DNA of 27,107 nucleotides, from positions 1 to 27,107 of the forward strand of contig MZNV01001648.1 of the NCBI GenBank assembly GCA_002081555.1, written 5' to 3'. The notes beneath the pieces were generated by a model. It worked only from the letters and a program-made list of their open reading frames with translations. It was not told the origin of the DNA and searched no databases. The stretch is from Protostelium mycophagum. Lineage: Eukaryota; Evosea; Variosea; Protosteliida; Protosteliaceae. A program made the translations under genes and the position numbers. Positions 10,344 through 19,211 of the stretch are shown here, piece after piece. The first letter of the stretch is position 1; every line of letters begins with the position of its first letter.

Positions 10344-12193
10344 ATGAGCTACTCAGGGTTTCAAATGACCTTCAGGTGCTTTCCCATCACAGATCGTGCT
10401 AATCTTCAATACGGTGGCAAGAGTAAGTTGATCAACCATCATCAAACAACTAAACAAATACAGTTATATTACCACCTTCATCTCTGGACAGGATATGTGA
10501 GTTTGATCAACAGTTTCGATCAGTAGATACTGATCAAAGATAGCACAGCTGATGGTTCAGTACCCTCTCATTTTTGAAATGTCAAACTCTCAATTCCCTG
10601 ATCTCAAAGTTCATGGGTATTTTCGACCCAATTTTCATTAGTTCTAAACTTCGACAGTGGAGTTCTCGAATTCATTGCCCAAGAAGGTCGTGTTGAAATG
10701 CCATTTTGGGTGAGTCACGTCCACGTGGCATGATACGAAATTCACCCATCCAATCATCTCACGAGGAATAATCTCAACAGATGATGCAAAATCTGTCTAT
10801 TCAACCTGGAGGTTTTGTCACGGTTAGAACCGTGAATCTGCCCCTCGGTAAATTTGTGAAGCTACAACCTCAGAGCAAGACCTTCTTGGACATCTCTAAT
10901 CCTCGTGCTGTGTGAGTACAATTTGCTCCTGTGTTTGCTTTTCAAGAGAAGATTTCAACCAAAATTAAAATTATCATCACGTGGTGATAATGGACTAGTA
11001 CCTCTCGAAAATCACGGTTCCATACCGTGCTCTTTCATGGTAATTACCGCGCTTTTTAACTTGGTACCAATACATATCAAATACAATTTTACTTCTATAA
11101 ACATGCCAAAATATAATCCTGACCTCCATAAAGCCTCGAAATAAAAATGCGAGATTACACCGCACTGGGACTTGGGGAGACTATCGTGATTGAATATTTA
11201 AAGAAAGAACACTACCTGACTGTCTTGGAAATACAACCTAGCAACAATCACTCCAAGGCCATCTCTATCGGTAATGTTTTCTCAGAAAGTTCTCGTCTGC
11301 AGACGGATGACGTCATCTGATGTTCTAAATTTGGAACGCGGCTGTGCCGCGATGTGTTTCAGAGGAATGCAATGCATGAGTAGAGAGTCTGTACTTGCTT
11401 TGCTGCTAGTATTGATCCAAAAAATGCGAATGCGAAAATACTATTATTGAATCATATTCTGGATCTCATTGTTGTAGTGGAGACAGATTTAATTGTGGAT
11501 TTCGCGCCACCACTGGATATGCCAGAGGAGACCCCTAAGCCCAAGCAAGAAGAAGCCACCAAGTCATCTACAACTGCAACTACACCGGTAAAATCACTCA
11601 CAAAGGGAACGCATAGGTGTGTACATCCATCTACAACTTCGACTCAAATGGCACAATTTTTCCAGCATTGCTGTCACAATGTTCCACAATAAACGGGCAA
11701 AGCCGGTACAAAAGATCTCATCAAGTTGTGCCGAAATGTGTTTTATTTGTGGAAATCAAAAATCACCAAAAACACTCACAATAAAAAATACATTCTTTCG
11801 GTAAGCTGCAAATCAACTGCACTTTGTCAAACTCTAACACAGAAGGCACCATATATATTGTACCTGCATAGGATGTGTTGTTATAAAGCCGCAAGACAAA
11901 GACTCGATTTGGCCTATGCTGATGTCATTTTTTTAAAATAAAATAGCTTGGAGCAGGAGGATAAGAAAAACACATTTTCTGCCTTCCAAGGAAGCGGTTA
12001 TTCGCTAAAGACCAACAAACCGACAACACCAGCATCTCAGGTATGTGAATCTAGATGAAATTTCGCTGAGTTCGTACAGATCAAGAAGGTGGATTCGGAC
12101 TCGGACTCGGATTCGGACTCGGACTCGGAAAGTAGGAAGAAGAAATTCGTTCCTTTTGGCGGTGCAGGAAATTCTCTCAGACAAAAGAAATAA
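10344..12193 (+). CDS. UFD1: Ubiquitin fusion degradation protein 1 (9 exons)
   Basis: UFD1 pairs with NPL4 as the ubiquitin-binding adaptor of the Cdc48/p97 ATPase in ER-associated degradation. Exons: 10344-10422, 10464-10496, 10544-10616, 10658-10709, 10781-10911, 11134-11270, 11478-11587, about 11954-12040 and 12080-12193, giving about 271 residues. The N-terminal double-psi barrel is plain: FRCFPITDRANLQYGGK, ILPPSSLDRI, QYPLIFEMSN, VLEFIAQEGRVEMPFW, MMQNLSIQPGG, QPQSKTFLDISNPRAV, and VETDLIVDFAPPLD. The C-terminus has two Phe/Gly motifs of the SHP-box type, FSAFQGSGYSL and FVPFGGAGNSL, separated by an Asp-Ser repeat. The exon 8 start (11954 or 11957) is uncertain, and a further exon inside the 366-nt intron before it cannot be excluded. 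The start is the first Met before the conserved core. Confidence 0.93.
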
Positions 12194-12401
12194 AAAATTC
12201 AAATTTAATTCTTCAATGTAAACTTCAACCCTCTTTGGACAAAGTTTCAGGATAGTATTGGGTTGGGAAGAGTTGAAGTGGACGAGGATTAGTTGTGACT
12301 GCGGTTCTGATGTAAAGAAGATGGTGTTTGTTCAAACGGTTTACAACGAGATCACGAATCATGCGATGATTCATTTTTTGAATCGTCCTAAAACAGTCAA
12401 C

Positions 12402-14453
12402 ATGCCTTCACGACAACCTCAGATTGAGATAGTGGAACTGAGGAAGGATACTATGACCTTCATCTTGTCCAAAACAGATGCCTCCATAGCCAATGCCCTC
12501 CGCAGAGCTATGATCTCAGAGACACCAACTATGTGTATCGACCTTGTCGAATTCGAGAACAACACCTCAGTTTTACACGATGAATTTATAGCTCATCGTT
12601 TAGGACTCATTCCGCTGACCAGTCATACAGTGGAAAAGTTTAATTTCACAAGAGTAAGTGTTGTTCTGTTCTTATGACGAAGATATGATGATGGAAAGAC
12701 TCAAATCGATAAAAATGTAAATCGTATTTCTCATCATCTGATTTGTGAAGGAGTGTTCTTGCACGGATAACTGCCCTAATTGTAGCGTTCGTTTCAATCT
12801 TCACGTCTTGTGTACTGATGACAGCAGAGAGGTGATTTTACATTCTTTTCATAACCAAAACAAAACTTGATATTTGAATGACAGTCTGATTTGTGCATTC
12901 AATCAGAGCATGCCGTGTTACAGACATGAAAAATCATTTGATCGTTTCATTTCTGCAAGAGAATAAAATTTCTGCATAAATCACAGTAAAATCGAAAGGA
13001 GTGTCTCTGCCATATTTCAAACGGCAAAGTAAACTCTCAGCTTGCACATCGTATTTTTGATCATCAGATATGCAAAGGCCTCACCCACAATCATCCATTT
13101 TCTCATGATTCCAGGTCACTTCTAACGATCTTTTCACCGAAGACGAAGAAGTGAAGCCGATACAAGAGGAAGGTGTCGCTCCCATAGTCATAGTGAAATT
13201 AGCAAGAGGACAAGAACTCAAACTTTCAGCCATCGCAAAGAAGGTACGGAATCATGTGATGATGTCGTATCATTAGCTAGTGATGCTTTCATTGTTTGTG
13301 AAATTGTATTTACTTGAATTTAAATTTCAAAATCATTCAAATCATTGTGCCTTTGAACAATCCTGTTTCCACATTTATACTTGTGGTATTTTTATTTGCT
13401 GCACAGGGAGGCTTTTCAAACACAAAACATTGTCTTTAATCGCAATAAACTCGGCATAAACGAGAAAACATTTTCATCCATCTGGTGATGAGCAGATATC
13501 GATGATCGATATGATGTGATTGATGACGTAAATACAGGGAGTAGGTAAAGAACATGCGAAATGGCAACCCACCTGCATCACCACATTCCAATATGACCCC
13601 GACATTCACATCAATCAGTCCAGAGTAGAAGAGCTCACCGAAGCTCAGAAGCAATCATTTGTAGACAGTTGCCCCACAAAGGTTTATTTCATTTTTATTT
13701 TAATTCCAAGATTCTTTGACCTTTTTGGATTTTTGAAGATTTTTTTATCCAGAAGCAACGAGAAATAATTTATTTATTATTTGAGTAATCGTAATAGGTC
13801 TACAACACCGACCCCGTGCGAGGTATAGTGGCAGAGGCACCGGAGAACTGCATGTACTGCAATGAATGCAAGTTCTACGCGAATGATATCAATAAGCCCG
13901 ATCTGGTGACCATAGGTGATTATTCTGACTATCTACAACTGTGTAGACAACATGTTCAATAGAAGCCGTGATGTGTTTGTACGACATAAGTAAATATACA
14001 GTGATGACGTCATCACGGTAATTCGGAATCTCGTGGAAATCTCCAGGCTTGTGAGCAACACAAATAAAACTCCGGCAGAGCCGCAATAAGACAATACCAC
14101 AACAACCACAACACTCAGGACTGACAACGTAAGGATATAAGCCAGAGAGGTACATCTTTACAGTAGAAGCTTCAGGCTCCCTGAGGCCAGATGAAATCGT
14201 GCTCTCCGCACTAAACATGCTCAAGGCCAAATTGACCCATGTACACGTGAGCAGAAAAAACATTATTTTTTTAAATCTTTTTGTTTTTTAAGTAAATACG
14301 AATCGGCAGAGCCCCAACGTGTGTGCATATAGACATGTTGTAGCTGCAGCTGTCTTAACGTGATCTGTTGGGTTGTGTGCCAAATGTGATGTCACCAAGC
14401 TCAAGAAGACTGAAAAATTCCAGGAAAATTTGAAGCAGGAAGTGGAGTTGTAG
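12402..14453 (+). CDS. RPB3: RNA polymerase II subunit RPB3 (7 exons)
   Basis: Assembly-platform subunit of RNA polymerase II, the partner of RPB11. Exons: 12402-12653, 12751-12831, 13115-13243, 13538-13681, 13798-13915, 14146-14246 and 14400-14453, giving 292 residues with phase closing (human about 275, yeast 318). The alpha-like N-terminal domain is clear: DASIANALRRAMISETP and SVLHDEFIAHRLGLIPL. The zinc loop ECSCTDNCPNC puts cysteines at 86, 88, 92 and 95, as in yeast Rpb3. Later landmarks are GKEHAKWQPT, FQYDPD, a second cluster ENCMYCNEC, and SGSLRPDEIVLSALNMLKAKL. These favour RPB3 over its Pol I/III paralog. The stop TAG falls inside a GTTGTAG motif. An in-frame upstream ATG at 12258 was not used because homologs begin near PQIEIVEL. 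Confidence 0.94.
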
Positions 14454-14723
14454 TGACTCGACAGTTCAATAAATATATTTTTGGGGTTACATTTTTACGT
14501 TGGTGCACGGTTATTACCGATGTAATATCACGTTAAGAACTCACGTTTTTCAAACAAAGAGACCATTGGTATTCCATTAACGTGTTTCAGGAAGATGTCA
14601 CGGTAACTACCGTGCTGTGGAAACTGCGAGTTTCACAAAAAAGACTTACGTTTTGTCGATGAATTTTCAGAAGAGCTCAGAAGCCACACTTTCATACACT
14701 CATATACGGACGATTCGAATTAA
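14454..14723. other. RPB3-START spacer with ACCG/CGGT dyads
   Basis: This 270-bp spacer contains the RPB3 3' region (AATAAATA near 14469) and two short dyads, CGGTTATTACCG near 14509 and CACGGTAACTACCGTG near 14600. They belong to the motif family also seen in introns of other genes. No reading frame is supported. Confidence 0.5.
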
Positions 14724-15656
14724 ATGATGGCAACAGCTACAATACCCACGCTTGGACCTCTGTGTCAGGGTGATCTCAACATACAAGGGCAGATCGCACA
14801 AAGATTCCCTCAGCACTTGGCCGATATGCAAGAGCAAGGTGATGAGCCAGGTTTGAGAGTGATCTGATGATATAGGTACTCAGTGGAACACCGACAAGAC
14901 TGGTCACATTACTGTGAAGAAGGCCAACAAAGCAGGTACCTCCATCCCAGCATACAAGGTAAGAGGAAGATGACACCTTGATTTGTATTGAATGACAGAC
15001 AGGCTTCTTCGATGGTGCGCTGTGGAATGCAAAAATTCCTTGACACCGTCTTCCACCACAGTGACAAGTGGATGTCCTCACAGTGCACTGTCTTGGAGAG
15101 CTTCAGATCTTCCAATTCATCAGAATATGATTATGACGTCATTCGTAACGTACATTCCGCCCCCATGCCCGTATCAGACCGAGAATTTCTTGCAGTGAGG
15201 TACTTTGAGGACACAACTCCCAGAAGGTACTAATGAACTGCAGATCTTGGCGGTGGTTACAGGGGGGTGCTTGGGAGATGATCATCTTCTCGATAGAAGA
15301 CGCGAGGTTCCAGCCACTACCGAACATCACCAGAGGTGAGGCTCTTAAGGCCATCACTCCCTCATAGTCAAACTTTGTTTGTGAATGTCCACAAGATTTT
15401 TTTCGTTGTATGTCTCCTCATTTTACCAAGGCGAACTGATCAGCGGCGGATGGCTTGTTGTTCCTGATCCCTCACAACCTGGAGTTCTTCACATTCAAGA
15501 ACTTGCACAGGTACTTGTATTGAGAGTGTCCCACACCTCCTCATTTCGATGCAGGTAGATGTCAAGGGCAAGACACCCCAATTCCTTGTTTCCAAAGCAG
15601 AAGAAAAGGAGATCAGCTCACATTTCGAGAGATTACTGTCCATTTTGGAACATTAA
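14724..15656 (+). CDS. START-domain lipid-binding protein (6 exons)
   Basis: Single-domain START (StAR-related lipid transfer) protein of 214 residues, expected to bind a lipid in a helix-grip pocket. Exons: 14724-14838, 14876-14958, 15003-15194, 15263-15335, 15431-15510 and 15555-15656; phases close. Family landmarks are MQKFLDTVF, KWMSSQCTVLES, YDYDVIRNVHSAPMPVSDREFL, ISGGWLVVPDP and VDVKGKTPQFLVSKAEEKE, in the canonical order. No signal peptide, membrane segment or second domain is visible. The intron before exon 4 carries a good branch site, TACTAAT. The fourth exon's acceptor was chosen because only that phase restores the START pattern. Two ATGs are adjacent at the start. Lipid specificity cannot be inferred. 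The last 59 nt of CDS and the 3' UTR are repeated twice more downstream. Confidence 0.85.
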
Positions 15657-16050
15657 AATCTCGCAATGAGTGTTTTTTTAGACAGAAAAATCTGATTTAT
15701 CTTTTTCCCCAATAAATGTGACTATTTTATTTTAATATTTTGCAAACAGAAGAAAAGGAGATCAGCTCACATTTCGAGAGATTACTGTCCATTTTGGAAC
15801 ATTAAAATCTCGCAATGAGTGTTTTTAGACAGAAAAATCTGATTTATCTTTTTCCCCAATAAATGTGACTATTTTATTTTAATATTTTGCAAAATACAGA
15901 AGAAAAGGAGATCAGCTCACATTTCGAGAGATTACTGTCCATTTTGGAACATTAAAATCTCGCAATGAGTGTTTTTAGACAGAAAAATTTGATTTATCTT
16001 TTTCCCCAATCCCCAATAAATGTGACTATTTTATTTTAATATTTTGCAAA
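15598..16050 (+). repeat. Three tandem copies (about 150 bp) of the START gene's 3' end
   Basis: Units begin CAGAAGAAAAGGAG at 15598, 15747 and 15897, a period of 149-150 bp, and are nearly identical. Each holds the final 59 nt of the coding exon with the TAA plus about 90 bp of 3' UTR with AATAAATG. Differences are small: an extra TTT in copy 1, and a CCCCAAT duplication and a C-to-T change in copy 3. Copies 2 and 3 are preceded by a T-rich tract ending ACAG, so each looks like a splice-competent terminal exon with its own poly(A) signal. Confidence 0.9.
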
Positions 16051-16780
16051 ATATTTTTTACTTTTTTGATAATTTTCTGCAGAATCGCGCAGGCCAGTTG
16101 CAAAACAGGTCAACTTGCGGCAGAATAAACATAATCTAAGACTCTTCAGTTTACTAGGGACACACTTTTTTTAGGAAATCAGGAAATGTAAGGATATAAA
16201 TTTTTCTCTTGGTGACTGCCCGAATCTCCTACCGCCTTTCATTAGGCGTTTTCGTTGACAGTTGCCATGGAAAAAAATTGCTTGTAAGTGTGAAAGCTGT
16301 ATCTTGTGGTGTATGTTTGCTTGCATATTCCAAATATGACCCAATACTGCTTGTAGATTGTAGTCAGGGGATGTATGTTGAGATTTCCAGTTTACAAATT
16401 GTTTCCATATATAGTCTGTACAATAAGTACATGTAATAGAGATGTGTGCTAAAAGCATGATTCAAGCAGACAAGAGAAACAATCCTCAAGTTCCACTCAT
16501 TTACCCACTGTGTGGCAAGGCTAGGGAGCAGTGATTACCACTCAGACACACAAAAGCTTGCAAATGTGTTGCAGAGAATTCACAAACTGATCACAGGAAG
16601 CAAGCATTGAGTGTGGTGAGTGTAGATGAATGCACTATAATTCTCTTTTTAAGTGATGAATGACAATGGCCGTGGCTCATGTGCAAAACAACAGAAGCCG
16701 TCTACAAATTGAAATTCTTTCATTTTCAAATTGAAATTCCGCGAAACAAATTTCTCCAAACACAATCCAGAACAACCATC
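16051..16780. other. Spacer without a supported gene
   Basis: These 730 bp lie between the START gene repeats and the PB1 gene. Overlapping short frames on both strands (75 codons plus at 16209, 95 codons minus at 16458) show no family pattern, splice partners or coding texture. An in-frame extension of the PB1 gene could reach back to ATG 16679. Otherwise I see nothing specific here. Confidence 0.45.
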
Positions 16781-18449
16781 ATGCGAAGCCCAGCAGGACA
16801 GCTCATCATCAGTGCAGCCGTTTTAAATGAAGGCGGTCTATCTGAAAATAGGTACCTTCCTTTCTTCATTATGTTAATCTAATCAACCTAGAGTCATGAC
16901 ATTGCCCGTCACAGAGGAGGCGATCACTCTTCAATCTGTCTTAGATCGTCTTAAAGAGACTTACGACGTTCTTCAAAAGGAAGGTGATGTCTTATGTTTT
17001 TTATGAATACTCAAGCATTGAAGATTGTCCTCTGAGCTTGAAGTGGAGGGATGAAGAACAAGATCTCATCACCATCACGACAGATAGAGAGCTGAATGAC
17101 GTAAGATTCCAAGGTTTGTCACCTTCTCACATTTGAAGGCTCTCGCTCATTGCCAAAGTGTGGGTACCGATTGGTTATTGAGACTCTTCATCGTCTTGAA
17201 AGATGGCAAGTCTGATGAGAGTTCCGAATTGGGCGGCGTCATTGAGGTGAAGACAATGAAAAATGCAGAACCTTCTGATCAGATTCAGATGTTCTCCGGG
17301 GTGTCCATTGGTGAAGAAGTCAGTCCAGGTGCGTCGACATCGTCGAATTTTCCCGGACACAATTGTTTACATTTTGATTCTTCGGTCTCTCATCATATTC
17401 AGAACAAAGAGTCCTACTCCTTGTCGGCGCGGAGTGGAGCGGCAGCAAGACCGACTCTAAAGGCAATTCCGTTCAATTCAAACTATACATCGCAGAAAGA
17501 CGTGCCACAAACAATCCAAAGAGGGAGCAGGTATAGCATACATATCGTGATATCTTATCGATTTACATCGTTGTAGATCTCCGGTTTAATGGAGTGGTGG
17601 GACGGCGTGCGCACCCGCTTTGAGGGACTTTTGATCGAGGAAAAGCAGTTCAAGTTTTCAGAATATGAAATCCTGCAGAGAAATAACAGTTCGCGAAAAG
17701 TTCAAATTCCTTCGGACTATATTGGAGAGGTCTTTAACTTTAAATAATTACATTTTTATCTTGTTATAAAGTCATCTTTGTTCAAATTTTTAATGGATTG
17801 TAGATCGACTTAAAATCCGGAAAAATCACCGGAAGATTGCGCAAGTTGAAAGGACAGCCTAAATCAGAATTTGAAATGCAATTCGTCGGCCTCACATCCA
17901 AACACGACGGTCCGTCATTCTAGACATATTCGACATCCACAAACAATTTTCACATTTTTCTTAGATTTGAATTTTTATTCATTTGAATATTCTTTTTCAC
18001 AAAAAATAACATCGTCAGGATTCCTCACAGCGAGAGGGACTACAAGGCTTCCCAACCCAAAGCGAAAGTATAATCTCGTAAATGGAGACAGCTCTAAACC
18101 TCCCACCCTGGACGAGCGAAGAATGGCCTTCAAGAACCTCACCTACGGTAATGTACCGTGGTATGATATCACAAAGACCGGAGAGCTGGGTGAGTATGAC
18201 GTCATGGTATCTGTCAAGATGTCATGAGATTCTCTAGAGATATCGTATTGACAAAGCCCAGAGCCGAGGGAGAAGGATGAGTTTGGGAAGAACTGCCCGG
18301 AATGTGATGAGCCATTGATCACACAAGTAGATGCCGACGGAAAAGAGCTCCTGGCATGCAGCAACTATCCAAACTGCAAGATGGAAGTGTGCACCTCTTG
18401 TGGAACGAAGAAGAGGCTGCTTGCAAGGTGTGATAACTGCTGCTGGTAA
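16781..18449 (+). CDS. PB1-domain protein with C-terminal zinc ribbon (9 exons)
   Basis: Predicted 391-residue protein. Exons: 16781-16851, 16892-16983, 17024-17100, 17139-17328, 17403-17530, 17577-17729, 17804-17909, 18019-18189 and 18262-18449; phases close. Residues about 25-90 look like an acidic (type I) PB1 domain: a helix with SVLDRLKETYDVL, then the OPCA-like LKWRDEEQDLITITTDRELNDAL. The middle (about 140-275) appears to be a beta-rich domain with AEWSGSKTDSKG, QFKLYIAERR, MEWWDGVRTRFEGLL and SGKITGRLRKLKG, which I do not recognise. The C-terminus has four cysteine pairs: CPEC (341), C-SNYPN-C (362-368), CTSC (373) and C-DN-CC (386). The first two pairs resemble topoisomerase-type zinc ribbons. 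The arrangement suggests a signalling or autophagy adaptor, but this is inference. An alternative start at 16679 would add 34 residues. Confidence 0.78.
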
Positions 18450-19211
18450 TAAAAAAACTCTTTCGAGATTTGCAAAAATTTCGTCGCTGCGCAAACAATA
18501 GTACCTACAACAGTAAGATTGGTGGCAAACAAGTGTCACAATGTTATTAACAACATCTCCCTTTGGTCCTTTAAAAAGAACGACCAACTCAGCATTGTAC
18601 ACGTCGAAAGCACCAGATGATAGTTGAGCAGTAACTTTTATCTCCCCAGAATATTAATACTGCTATTCTCAATTGTGCTGGTTGTCTGTTGAGAATAGAC
18701 AGTTTGCGTGTTGACACCAGGGAAAATGAGAATATGAAATCAATTAATTCATTCAGACAATTTAAAAAATGTCCGCCAATAGAAGTTGCAGGTTCTCTGG
18801 TTTGCATCTGAGAAAAATAAAAACCTTCTGGTGCAAAGTGATAGTCAACAGTTCACAAAAAAGAAGGTAGCGGACCATGGACAACCCTGTGCCCAGAGCG
18901 GCTGCACCGCGACAAACCTGTCCTCACTTGTGTGTATACGAAACGATGAGTCTTACGAAGCTCGTCCGCTCCACAGCGAGTTGAGCCGGACTTTCCTTGT
19001 GCTGTTGATCAGACAACACCGTGGAATTCGTGTCATAGGCCAGGACCGCTTGTTTGCGTCGGCAGGTCAAGTAATATTTCCAATACATCTCAGACCTCGG
19101 CTTCAATTATGGGATAATTCTTTTCGGACACCGGATTTTCAAATTTTGATCAGATCGCCATCATGATCATCGTCTTAGAGGATGAATGATGGTCTGTAAA
19201 CCAGATTTTTA
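18450..19211. other. Orphan region between convergent genes
   Basis: These 762 bp lie between the ends of the PB1 gene (plus) and primase (minus). A minus-strand frame at about 18492-18640 contains FDVYNAELVVLFKGPKG and looks protein-like, but has no confirmed partner exons. A plus-strand frame of 126 codons (18786-19166) overlaps a GC-richer patch (about 18870-19060) and has no recognisable motif. A decayed gene, a small unrecognised gene or a non-coding RNA are all possible. Confidence 0.35.
18663..18698. repeat. Perfect 10-bp inverted repeat
   Basis: CTATTCTCAA (18663-18672) is perfectly complementary to TTGAGAATAG (18689-18698) across a 16-nt loop. It lies between convergent genes, so it could be an RNA hairpin or a remnant of an inverted-repeat element. 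There is no poly-T tract that would make it a Pol III terminator. Confidence 0.55.

Noticed and set aside
12258-12401. Upstream extension of RPB3
   Set aside because: RPB3 homologs begin close to the PQIEIVEL segment; the upstream stretch contains no conserved residues and is probably 5' UTR.
14776-15081. 101-codon minus-strand frame
   Set aside because: Antisense to START-domain exons; no coding signal of its own.
15598-16050. CRISPR-like array
   Set aside because: The repeats are contiguous 150-bp copies of a gene end, without spacers, in a eukaryotic genome.
18786-19166. 126-codon plus-strand frame as a gene
   Set aside because: No family motif, signal peptide or splice context; reported only as part of the orphan region.
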